Shown here piece after piece: positions 1 to 6,900 of a stretch of DNA of 9,607 bases. Each line of letters starts with the position of its first letter. Within the stretch, counting starts at the first letter, position 1. The DNA is from Spartobacteria bacterium (GTDB lineage Bacteria; Verrucomicrobiota; Verrucomicrobiia; Chthoniobacterales; UBA10450). The DNA lies in contig DMCG01000130.1 in the NCBI GenBank assembly GCA_003445855.1, positions 1 through 9,607 on the forward strand, written 5' to 3'. The position numbers and the translations under genes are program-made. The notes under the pieces were generated by a model. It did not search any database. It was given only the letters and a program-made list of their open reading frames with translations, and was not told the DNA's origin.

Positions 1-157
1 CAAAGGCGAGCTCGATGACGCTCTTTCCAGCGCCCGAAACGCGCGCGAGGTCCGCGTCATCGAAATCAAAATCCCGCGCGATGACGTGAGTCCACAGCTT
101 GCAAGAATTGGTCGCGAAGTGGCGAAGATGCGCGGCGGCAAAGAAGTCAATGTTTAA
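1..157 (+). CDS. C-terminal end of a probable thiamine-diphosphate enzyme, MenD-like (5' truncated by window edge)
   Basis: An open frame starting at base 2 gives 51 codons before TAA at 155-157. It begins KGELDDALSSA, has the core VRVIEIKIPRDD, and ends GREVAKMRGGKEVNV. An 'xELxxAL' helix, a hydrophobic strand of the type 'vIEvxxxRdd', and a final amphipathic helix match the C-terminus of MenD, the ThDP enzyme that makes SEPHCHC in menaquinone synthesis. Related ThDP enzymes share the same fold end, so the exact member is uncertain. The catalytic and ThDP-binding parts lie outside the window. The gene converges on the minus-strand chimeric ORF at 154-570; the two TAA stops share the palindrome TTAA. 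No clear terminator follows. Coding here is confident, the name only moderately so. Confidence 0.5.
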   Translation, partial: KGELDDALSSARNAREVRVIEIKIPRDDVSPQLARIGREVAKMRGGKEVNV

Positions 158-570
158 GGATTGCAAACTCGTCCACCGAATCGGTAAACCGATTTGTCTA
201 GCAGGGGTGCCCGTCTTACCCGATCGATGGGATTCTTTTTGACTAGCTCGTCACGGATACAGCCACTGCGTCTGCCAGCCTGCGTCGTGCGCGTGTAGAG
301 GATGCGTTGATGGCGGCGGAACGGTTTCTCGGTCCAAAACTCAATCTGCTCCGGCACGACGCGAAAACTGGGATAAACGCGGAAGTAACAATAGTGGCAA
401 CGATGCCGGCAAAACGGGATGTGGACGTAGAGACTCAGCGGCGCGGGCGGCCGGGCCAGCACGGCCTTGAACTCGCCGACCTGCTCCGCTTTCCAAGTCG
501 AATACGGCGGGTAGTTGGAGATGAAGTAATTCCCTGCCGACGTCTCAATCGGTAAGGCGGTCGCGCCCAT
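154..570 (-). pseudogene. Chimeric remnant: 5' part of a HemN-like radical SAM gene joined to a frameshifted pdxH 3' end
   Basis: The ORF is 138 codons long. Residues 1-66 look like the start of a HemN/HemW-type (coproporphyrinogen oxidase-like) radical SAM protein: an AGNYFISNYPPYSTW leader, then LSLYVHIPFCRHRCHYCYF with the iron-sulfur motif CxxxCxxC at C54, C58 and C61. A full family member would continue for roughly 300 residues or more. Instead, after FRVY the frame enters FRVVPEQIEFWTEKPFRRHQ (about residues 69-88), the C-terminal signature of pyridoxamine phosphate oxidase. After ILYTR one base is missing relative to the intact pdxH at 8387-8962; in the neighbouring frame the expected WQTQWLYP and stop appear (TGA at 253-251). 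The rest of the ORF (about residues 96-138) is out-of-frame read-through. The ATG at 570 follows the upstream radical SAM stop by 6 bases and has GAGG 5 bases before it, so translation may still start. The product lacks nearly all of both enzymes and is probably not functional as either. Confidence 0.8.
255..368 (-). repeat. Diverged second copy of the pdxH 3' end (pairs with 8391-8506)
   Basis: The stretch lines up base for base with the 3' end of the intact pdxH gene, at roughly 80-85% identity by eye, including a long identical run at 'ggtccaaaactcaatct'. The encoded IEFWTEKPFRRHQRILYTR is identical in both. Divergence elsewhere and a 1-base gap within the ILYTR-WLYP segment show that this is an old paralogous fragment rather than a fresh duplication. 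Similarity stops near 368, where the sequence becomes the HemN-like part of the chimera. Confidence 0.8.
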
Positions 571-576
571 ACAGCC

Positions 577-2598
577 TCATGACGCAGCGCTTGGCTGAGT
601 CGCCGCGACCAACCCCGCCGACACGGCAACTTCCTCGGGATCGGCCGTGGGCTGGTTGGTCTTCTCGTAGAACGTCGGCGGCTCGTAAGTCCAGCCGGCG
701 CGCAAGCGTTCGTCTTCGCGCTGGAGTTGGCGATGGATGTAGCGGCCTGCCAACGGCGCGGCTACGCGGGCACGCAAGCCGAAGTGCCGGTAGATGTCGC
801 GCAGCACGGTGTCGATGCGCTGGCGCAACGCCGGCTGCTCGTCGAACCACCGCCGCGCCGCCCACAACGCCGCGCTGTAGGTCACCGCGAGGTCGCGCGC
901 TTCCCAGATGAAGCGCGAGCGGATGCGCTTGTCCGGGTGGTTGTGGTAACGCTTCCAACCTTGCAGCGTGGTCCGCGCCATGCGCACGACGCTGGGCCCA
1001 TTGACTTCGAAGTCCTTCGTGAAGGCACGGATGATGAACTCCGATTCCATGCCGGCCGGAATGTTCGGGTGGCGGAAGTTAAACTTGAGTTGGCCGTGGA
1101 TATCCGCGGTGTTGCGGCATTCGGGATCGAGCAGCGTGCCTTTGGCGCGATGCTCGGCGAACAGCGCCGTGCCGGGCACCGGCGTGTAGAGCATGAACTG
1201 GTGAAACTCGGTGTCGTGGCTCACCGAGTGGGCGATGGCCTCGTCGATGTTCTCCGGCGTGTGCTCTTCCATGCCGATGATGCTCGAGCCGAGCACGCGA
1301 ATGCCATGCGACTGCAATGTGCGAACGAGCGAGAGCGTGTCGGTCCCGCTGAGCTTGGTGTATTTGCTGTTTTTGCCTTCGAGGCCCATCCAGACCCAGG
1401 AGATGCCGAGGCTCACGAGCTGTTCGATGGTGTAGGATCGCAGCACGTTGGCGGAACTGAAGACATAGAGCGACCAACTCTTGCCGTGCTCTTGCATCAG
1501 CTCCAGCAACCGCAACGCCCGTTTGCGATGAAGGAGGAAGTTCTCGTCCATCACGAAGAACGAGCGCACCTTCATGTCGCGCTCCAGTTCGCGCATGACG
1601 CCGAAAAGCTCGTCGCCCGTCTTGTAGAAATTAATGAAATGGCCCTTGCCGCCGAACATGGCCGAGGTGGAGCAGAAGTTGCAGCCGAGCGGGCAGCCGA
1701 CGGACGGGATGAGCGTCGCGGCGACTTCGCCGGGCTTCTCGCTAATCGGGATGCCCATCGTGCGCGCGCCGAGGCCGGAATAGATACGCGGATGGCGGAT
1801 GGGTTTGTTCTCGTCCTCGCCAAGGAACCGGCGGAACCAGCGCACGCCCTCGCCGCGCACCACATGGTCAACTTCGAGCCGATCTTCGATATTGGCGATG
1901 TTGGCGACGTGCCCGCCCACGACGATGGTGGCGAGGGGCTGGTGCTCGCGGACAAGGCGGCACATGGTCTCGACTTTGCGGACGTTTGGCGTGATGCCGG
2001 TGATGCCCACGATGTCGTAGCGGTTGTTGCGGGTTTCTTCGAGGAAACGGTCGAACGTGGGGAAATCGAGCAGCGTGCAAGGCGCCTCAATGTTGGCCTG
2101 GATGAGCATGATGCCCCACGACCGGTGAAACATGCGCAGCGAGAACGGGCCTTGGACGCGTGTGACCTGGTTGTGGTAGAGCTCCATCGGGTTGATGGCG
2201 CGGCTACCGTGTTCGTCGTCTTGTGCGTAAGGGCCGAAGACACTCGTGAGTAAAATGCGGGGGCGCTCTGCGCGATTGAACTGCGACAACGATTGGAATC
2301 CGACCGCGAACGCGATTTCGTTCACACGAAGATTCGGATTGTGCAAAAGACCACGCGCTTTCTCGAATCGTGTGCGAGCAATGTATTCGACGAAGTTAAC
2401 CCCGGTCACCTGCTTGAACTTCTCGCTCAGATGATTCGGGCTGATGTTGACCGCCTTTGCCACTTGGGTCAGCGAAAGCTCTTCATCCGAATGCTCGTGG
2501 ATAAAATTCCGCGCTTTCCAGATTTCGACCGGCTCCGCTCGATTCCCCTCTCGCGAACCAAGAGTCTTCAACTGAGGTGAGGGCGTCGTCTTCATCAT
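577..2598 (-). CDS. AraC-type HTH domain fused to a B12-binding-type radical SAM enzyme
   Basis: The product has 673 residues from MMKTTPSPQ. Residues about 26-110 are an AraC/XylS DNA-binding domain with two helix-turn-helix units (LTQVAKAVNISPNHLSEKF at 43-61; VNEIAFAVGFQSLSQFNRA at 92-110). It stops before the usual closing 'FKxxxGxSPxxYR'. At ERPRILLTSVFGPYAQDD (111-128) the sequence switches to the start of a radical SAM protein: a Rossmann-like B12-binding-type region at about 112-240 (DIVGITGITPN, IVVGGH), then CPLGCNFC with CxxxCxxC at C302, C306 and C309, and a SAM barrel to about 520. A long Arg-rich tail follows. Such enzymes do radical methylation, cyclisation or ring rearrangement; the substrate is not apparent. 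I place the start at 2598 because the HTH protein begins naturally there; the in-frame extension to a TTG at 2682 only reads through the 33-bp repeat. No clear Shine-Dalgarno is seen. The TM2-like gene ends 64 bases upstream; a HemN-like start lies 6 bases downstream. Confidence 0.85.
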   Translation of the reverse strand: MMKTTPSPQLKTLGSREGNRAEPVEIWKARNFIHEHSDEELSLTQVAKAVNISPNHLSEKFKQVTGVNFVEYIARTRFEKARGLLHNPNLRVNEIAFAVGFQSLSQFNRAERPRILLTSVFGPYAQDDEHGSRAINPMELYHNQVTRVQGPFSLRMFHRSWGIMLIQANIEAPCTLLDFPTFDRFLEETRNNRYDIVGITGITPNVRKVETMCRLVREHQPLATIVVGGHVANIANIEDRLEVDHVVRGEGVRWFRRFLGEDENKPIRHPRIYSGLGARTMGIPISEKPGEVAATLIPSVGCPLGCNFCSTSAMFGGKGHFINFYKTGDELFGVMRELERDMKVRSFFVMDENFLLHRKRALRLLELMQEHGKSWSLYVFSSANVLRSYTIEQLVSLGISWVWMGLEGKNSKYTKLSGTDTLSLVRTLQSHGIRVLGSSIIGMEEHTPENIDEAIAHSVSHDTEFHQFMLYTPVPGTALFAEHRAKGTLLDPECRNTADIHGQLKFNFRHPNIPAGMESEFIIRAFTKDFEVNGPSVVRMARTTLQGWKRYHNHPDKRIRSRFIWEARDLAVTYSAALWAARRWFDEQPALRQRIDTVLRDIYRHFGLRARVAAPLAGRYIHRQLQREDERLRAGWTYEPPTFYEKTNQPTADPEEVAVSAGLVAATQPSAAS

Positions 2599-2646
2599 GT
2601 CACGGTTAATTAGATGCGGATGAGATGGCAACGCTCTCCCCCGTCC

Positions 2647-2679
2647 CTTGGCAATTGCTCGTCTAATCTTGCTCGACGG
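2647..2679. repeat. 33-bp dispersed repeat, copy 1
   Basis: These 33 bases, beginning CTTGGCAATTGCTCG on the plus strand, recur without mismatch at 8253-8285; after a one-base gap a further AAAAATC also matches. Inside, TTGCTCG occurs twice (2655-2661 and 2669-2675) with a 7-base spacer, and GCAATTGC is a palindrome. Copy 1 covers the last codons and TAG stop of the TM2-like gene plus 16 bases beyond it, ending 48 bases before the AraC-radical SAM start. A chance match of this length within 9.6 kb is negligible. Confidence 0.9.
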
Positions 2680-2983
2680 CAAAAATCACATCCACCGGCG
2701 GCAGCGAATGATGGCGCCTTCGGTCCTTCTCGTAGTACGCGTCAAATACTAATGCTGCCCAGCACAGGAGCGGGAACAGCAGGCCGAAACCTGCCGTTGC
2801 CAGGCTGAGCAGGACTCCGATCCAGAGCGCTATCGGCATTCCTATAAACATCCAAAGCAACCCGGCTGCGACGTGGCCTTTGTACACGTGGCCCAGTCCC
2901 GGCACCACGATACTTAAAACCGCTGCGATCGCATTTTGCGCGTTCATCGCCTCGCTGCTTGGCGGCACCAATAATGTGTTCAT
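2663..2983 (-). CDS. Small TM2-like integral membrane protein
   Basis: The product has 106 residues. A polar N-terminus (MNTLLVPPSSEAMNAQN) is followed by a hydrophobic segment at about 18-30, the motif PGLGHVYKGHVAAGLLWM (28-45), and further hydrophobic stretches at about 39-60 and 63-80. The tail is basic (DAYYEKDRRRHH). The 'PGxGxxYxG' signature with short paired helices is typical of TM2-domain and similar small membrane proteins of unknown function. I chose ATG at 2983 because GGGGTGAT lies just upstream; a GTG three codons earlier (2992) is possible. The final residues, VEQD and stop, are encoded within the 33-bp repeat, so the native C-terminus may have been altered. The gene stands 117 bases after the transketolase stop and 64 bases before the AraC-radical SAM start, on the same strand, so it may lead a short transcript. 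Confidence 0.75.
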   Translation of the reverse strand: MNTLLVPPSSEAMNAQNAIAAVLSIVVPGLGHVYKGHVAAGLLWMFIGMPIALWIGVLLSLATAGFGLLFPLLCWAALVFDAYYEKDRRRHHSLPPVDVIFAVEQD

Positions 2984-3100
2984 TTCAATCACCCCGATAA
3001 AAATTTCGCGTTGCTGTGTCTATCCGCTCACCATTACTTGGCAAAGACGCGGCGGATTTTGCCGCATTGTTTTTGCGCAAATCGATGAGATCTTCGCTCT

Positions 3101-5509
3101 TTACCTGCCGCGAACGTAAGCACGGATTGCTTCGAACTGACTGGCCCCGTCGAGACCTGCTTCCGTCATTACCATTGCCCCGGAGCCGCTTCCGAGAAAA
3201 TGCCCGTGCCGGAAAGGATGAAGCGAATGCGCGCGGCCGTAATCGGAACGAACCCAGCGGGTCATCGTGGCCAGCGTGAAGTCAGTGATCCCCATCGATT
3301 CGTGCTGATGTGCTTCTGGAAAAATTTTCTCGCGCTCTTTTGCCGGCAAGAGATCAAACAGCTCGCATGACGTGATCGCGTAAACGTTGAGATTAATTCG
3401 TTCACGCTCGATGAGTGGCAGCGCCTGTGTCACAAACGCATTCGTGACGCCGGCGCCTTGGAGCACAATCGTGTCTTGCGCACGGCCGCTCGCCTTTCGC
3501 AAACAACAAACGCCTTTCACGGCCGAAGCTGCCGGTGGCAGACCGAGCGCGACACGATCAACCACCACTTCCGGCGGACGCGTGACGAATGGCGCGATCA
3601 CGGCCGGGCGATTCGCGAGCGCGGCTGAAACAAGAAACCAGATTTCCTGCGGGTCCCACGGCGTCAGCGTGATCATGGTGCCGAGCGGGAAATTGTCCTG
3701 AAGCAATTGCAGTGACTGCGGGTCGGCATGCGTGGGACCGTCTTCGCCGGTTTTCAATCCAACGTGTGCGCAAACGAGAAAGAACGGGCGGAACGCGCCG
3801 CCTTCCAGCGCGACGCGCGCCTGGTTACCGATCGCGTGCAGTCGCGCGGAGATGTGACCGAGCGGCGCACTGAACGCGCCGTATGATGAACCAGCGCCGA
3901 TATGGCCACCAAACGCCGTGATGCCGGACAACATGGACATCATGGCGTCTTCACAAATTCCGCCGATCGCGAGTTGTCGCGCACCGGGATTTGTGTGGCG
4001 ATTGTAGAAGCCGGAGGGAAACTTTTCATTCGTTTTACTGATACTTGTCGATCCAAGCAGATCGGCCGCCGCGACAACGAAGGCACCGTCGGTCGCGACA
4101 TTGTAGTAGTTCAAGACGCGGCCCAACTGGTCGCGTAGTGTCGCCTTTGTTCCTGGTTTGAGCGCGAGTTCGGGCGGAGTCGTGCCATTGGCGCCTTCCG
4201 CGATGACATAGGCGAGGTCGATGAGCGGCCTGTCTCGGCGCTGTTTGCGATTGCGTTTGTTCAGCCGCGCTTGCGCCGTGCGCAGTTGCGCCGCCAACGC
4301 ATCAACTGTTGGCCGCCGCGCCTCGAGCGCACGACGCATGAGGCCCAGCGTTTCCCAGTAACATTGCTCGACAATCGTCGCGTCCGCTCCGCCGTTGCAA
4401 CGCTGCGTTGCACCGTCACAGCAGGGCATGTGCACTACGTCCTTCGGCAACAGCGGCGCGACCGCCGCGAAAAATCCGCTGGAGCAGAGTGCATGGCCAG
4501 CTCCATGCGAGGCGCGACCCTCGATGCCGTACTGCCAGCCTTTGACGGTGCGATAAACGATTGCGGTTGGTTGACCGTTATCGAGCCCGAGCGCGAGCCG
4601 TTGCGCCGTTGTGATCTGCTGCCAATCGAAACCGTTTGCCACCAAGATCACGTTCCAATCGTGGAGATAAGCAAGCTCAGCCGGTGTCCACTGCACATAA
4701 TCGCCCGGCGTTTCGCCGTCGCGACAAACGCGGTTGGAGTCAATGGACGCTTGGTTCCAATCGACGTGCAGGACGATGTTGTCGAGAGAAGCGGAGCCGG
4801 CCGCGGCCAACGCCTCCGCCACTCGACCCGGCGTCATTCCTCCTTCGCCTTCTATAATATGTACGCGCGGCGCGTCCTCGCCGTAAAGATCGGCCGCGCC
4901 CCAGGCCAGACCGAAGGACGCGGGAATGCCGACGCCCGATGCGCCGGTGGAAAGCCGCACGAATGGCGTTGCCGGTGTGGGATGTCCATCGAGTGCTTTG
5001 GCGCGAAAGTTTTTAAAGAGCGGCGTGGTGGAAGCCGGATTGCGCCGAAACCCGAGCAGATCTTCGAGCCGAAGCTGAAATTTCTCGTCTTCGGGTAGAA
5101 GGTCGGGAGCAGCGATGCGCGCCACTTCATTGCGCAGCGCCCACATCGCGTAAAGTCCGAGCGCCTTGTGCCCGGCCGCGTACGAAATGATGTCCGCGTC
5201 GCGTCGCCCGGGATGCGCGAGATCATAATCCATCACGTCGAACAGCAGCCGCGACACGAAGCGGCCGGACGAAATCGAGCCGCCGGGATGGCCGGAAAGC
5301 GGCGCGTAGTTAAACATCACCGCGCAAAGCGTGCGGTAAATGAGATCGAACGTCTCGCAATGATCGAGTTCCGCTTCGTCGAGCGGTTCGCCATCCTCCG
5401 CCACGCGATCGGCCGCGTTGATGAAGACGCCGCGGCGCGGGCCGAACGGCATAATGTTTTCGTCGCGACGAGCCGGCGTGGTTGGCCTGGATATTACATC
5501 GGTTAACAT
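3101..5509 (-). CDS. Transketolase, long form (ThDP-dependent)
   Basis: The product has 802 residues, against about 660-700 for standard transketolases. In order: N-terminal ThDP domain with LSGHPGGSIS (71-80; H74), AAGHK (111-115), and the cofactor motif GEGGMTPGRVAEAL (221-234) closing at DWNQ (250-253); HGAGH (335-339); a basic linker at about 395-430; pyrimidine domain with IGGICEDAMM (515-524), where E520 should be the glutamate that activates ThDP; HVGLKTGEDGPTHADP (582-597); and a C-terminal domain to 802. The family moves two-carbon ketol units between sugar phosphates. The usual GDG metal-binding motif reads GEG here, and a Cys-rich patch (PCCDGATQRC, 362-371) falls in an unusual insertion. 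Start choice is supported by AGGAGG at 5525-5520. The start overlaps the aminotransferase stop by 7 bases, so it is the third gene of the operon. Substrate could differ from classical transketolase. Confidence 0.9.
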   Translation of the reverse strand: MLTDVISRPTTPARRDENIMPFGPRRGVFINAADRVAEDGEPLDEAELDHCETFDLIYRTLCAVMFNYAPLSGHPGGSISSGRFVSRLLFDVMDYDLAHPGRRDADIISYAAGHKALGLYAMWALRNEVARIAAPDLLPEDEKFQLRLEDLLGFRRNPASTTPLFKNFRAKALDGHPTPATPFVRLSTGASGVGIPASFGLAWGAADLYGEDAPRVHIIEGEGGMTPGRVAEALAAAGSASLDNIVLHVDWNQASIDSNRVCRDGETPGDYVQWTPAELAYLHDWNVILVANGFDWQQITTAQRLALGLDNGQPTAIVYRTVKGWQYGIEGRASHGAGHALCSSGFFAAVAPLLPKDVVHMPCCDGATQRCNGGADATIVEQCYWETLGLMRRALEARRPTVDALAAQLRTAQARLNKRNRKQRRDRPLIDLAYVIAEGANGTTPPELALKPGTKATLRDQLGRVLNYYNVATDGAFVVAAADLLGSTSISKTNEKFPSGFYNRHTNPGARQLAIGGICEDAMMSMLSGITAFGGHIGAGSSYGAFSAPLGHISARLHAIGNQARVALEGGAFRPFFLVCAHVGLKTGEDGPTHADPQSLQLLQDNFPLGTMITLTPWDPQEIWFLVSAALANRPAVIAPFVTRPPEVVVDRVALGLPPAASAVKGVCCLRKASGRAQDTIVLQGAGVTNAFVTQALPLIERERINLNVYAITSCELFDLLPAKEREKIFPEAHQHESMGITDFTLATMTRWVRSDYGRAHSLHPFRHGHFLGSGSGAMVMTEAGLDGASQFEAIRAYVRGR

Positions 5510-6900
5510 AAGTGTTTGCCCTCCTGAATGAATTGCTGAAATCCGTCGACGTCGCTGGCAGCGGAGCGAATGCGTTCGAGACCAATCTTGAGATCGTCCA
5601 GGGCGGTCGCGATTGAGAGCCGCAGATAATGCTGCCCTTCGGACCCGATGCTGCCGAAAGAGCGCCGGTCCATTGTCGCGACCTGATGGCGCCAGAGCAG
5701 GAACATCTGCACGAGGGTCGCCGGACTGCTGCGGTCCCGATCAAGCACGGGCAGTTTCTTATACGCTTCGATCGCGCCAAGTTTCTCGCACATTCCGCCG
5801 ATGTTGGGGAAGAGATAGAACGCGCCGCCTGGTTTGCGGCAGCGGATGCCCGGGATGGCGTTGAGGCCGGCCACCATCATGTCGCGCCGCTCGCGGAACG
5901 CATCGCACATCCGCGCGATCTCCACCGCGCTCAACGGCGACTCCAGCGCGACCGCCGCGCCCATCTGGTTATAGGCGGGGATGCAGGAAAAATAATTTAT
6001 ATTCAGGTTCTTGAAAACGGCCGCTTCTTCCGTGGTCGGAAAGACCGCCCATCCGACGCGCCCGCCGGTCCAGGCGAATGACTTTGAGACGCCACCCACG
6101 ATTATTGTGCGCTCAGCCATCCCCGGGACCGAGGCGATGGAATGATGATGATTGCCATCGAACAAGATGTCTTCGTAGATTTCGTCCGAATAAATGCGGA
6201 CCTGTGGCGGCGCTTTCTCGCGAATGACATCGGCGATGTCCGCGAGTTGTTCACGCGTGGCCACGCCGCCGGTGGGATTGGATGGGAAATTTAGAATGAT
6301 CACGCGCGTCCGGTCGCTGATGAGCGGGGCAAGATCGCGACCGCTGAAACTGAACTCCGCCTCTTCGCGCAGGTGCAGCGGTACCGGTTTCGCTCCCACG
6401 TAGCCGGTGAACGATTCATAAATGGGAAACCCAGGGCTCGGATAAATGACTTCATCGCCCGGATTGCAGTAGGTCTGCTGGGTAAGGCCAATGGGCGGTT
6501 TGCCGCCGGGAAAGACGACGACTCTTTCGGGGGATATGTCGATCTTACGCGTGCGCGCCACGATGCGTGCAATCGCTTCGCGCAACGGCAGAATACCCTG
6601 CGGGTCGCAATAGTGCGTCAAATCGAGATCGATCTGGCGCTTGATTTCATCCGCGATATGCCTGGCCAGCGGAAAGTCCGGTTCGCCTAAATTGCACTTG
6701 ATGACTTTGTGACCTTGAAGCTCGAGCTCGCGAATTTGCGGCCCGATGCGAAACGCGTTTTCGCTGCCAATAAGATAAGTCCGATCGGAGAAGAGTCTGT
6801 CTGGCAGTTTCGCTTTCTTGGGACGAGCGATTGGCGCAAACTTGTCCGGCGAGGGCGCTGGCTTCGTGAGAGTGTCAGACGTAATCAGGGTAGCGTTCAT
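5503..6900 (-). CDS. Class I/II PLP-dependent aminotransferase (aspartate aminotransferase fold)
   Basis: The product has 465 residues. After about 40 polar, Pro/Lys-rich residues come the fold type I marks in order: CNLGEPDFP (69-77), THYCDPQGILPLREAIA (95-111), PSPGFPIYES (154-163), NFPSNPTGG (204-212; N208 binds the substrate carboxylate/PLP), IYSDEIYEDI (236-245; D239 pairs with the pyridine nitrogen, Y242 with PLP), and SKSFAWTGGRVGW (272-284), where K273 is the PLP-binding lysine. YLRLSIATA near the C-terminus holds the conserved arginine region. Family members move an amino group between an amino acid and a 2-oxoacid; the substrate cannot be set from motifs. The start codon overlaps the dehydrogenase stop (ATGA) and no Shine-Dalgarno precedes it, which points to translational coupling. 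The stop overlaps the transketolase start. The N-terminal extension is longer than usual for this family. Confidence 0.9.
   Translation of the reverse strand: MNATLITSDTLTKPAPSPDKFAPIARPKKAKLPDRLFSDRTYLIGSENAFRIGPQIRELELQGHKVIKCNLGEPDFPLARHIADEIKRQIDLDLTHYCDPQGILPLREAIARIVARTRKIDISPERVVVFPGGKPPIGLTQQTYCNPGDEVIYPSPGFPIYESFTGYVGAKPVPLHLREEAEFSFSGRDLAPLISDRTRVIILNFPSNPTGGVATREQLADIADVIREKAPPQVRIYSDEIYEDILFDGNHHHSIASVPGMAERTIIVGGVSKSFAWTGGRVGWAVFPTTEEAAVFKNLNINYFSCIPAYNQMGAAVALESPLSAVEIARMCDAFRERRDMMVAGLNAIPGIRCRKPGGAFYLFPNIGGMCEKLGAIEAYKKLPVLDRDRSSPATLVQMFLLWRHQVATMDRRSFGSIGSEGQHYLRLSIATALDDLKIGLERIRSAASDVDGFQQFIQEGKHLC
5520..5525 (-). promoter_or_regulatory. Strong ribosome binding site of the transketolase gene
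   Basis: AGGAGG on the minus strand lies 10 bases before the ATG at 5509, inside the last codons of the aminotransferase gene. It is the clearest Shine-Dalgarno of the window and decides the transketolase start over the internal Met20, which has none. It lets the third gene of the operon be translated at a rate partly independent of coupling. Confidence 0.75.

Noticed and set aside
727..2253. A 508-codon plus-strand open frame opposite the radical SAM gene
   Set aside because: Its translation is Ala/Arg/His/Val-rich with no recognisable domain, while the minus strand encodes clear HTH and CxxxCxxC motifs. It is a GC-driven antisense shadow.
2599..2682. Longer N-terminus (TTG start at 2682) for the AraC-radical SAM protein
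   Set aside because: The extra codons translate the 33-bp repeat and overlap the TM2-like gene stop; the ATG pair at 2598/2595 fits the expected start of the HTH protein.
3049..3065. GCGGC-N7-GCCGC hairpin between the transketolase and TM2-like genes as a terminator
   Set aside because: In the direction of transcription no T-run follows the 5-bp stem; the T-rich side faces the plus strand, where no gene ends.
4271..5098. A 275-codon plus-strand open frame opposite the transketolase
   Set aside because: Arg-rich, no family motif, and entirely antisense to well-conserved transketolase motifs.
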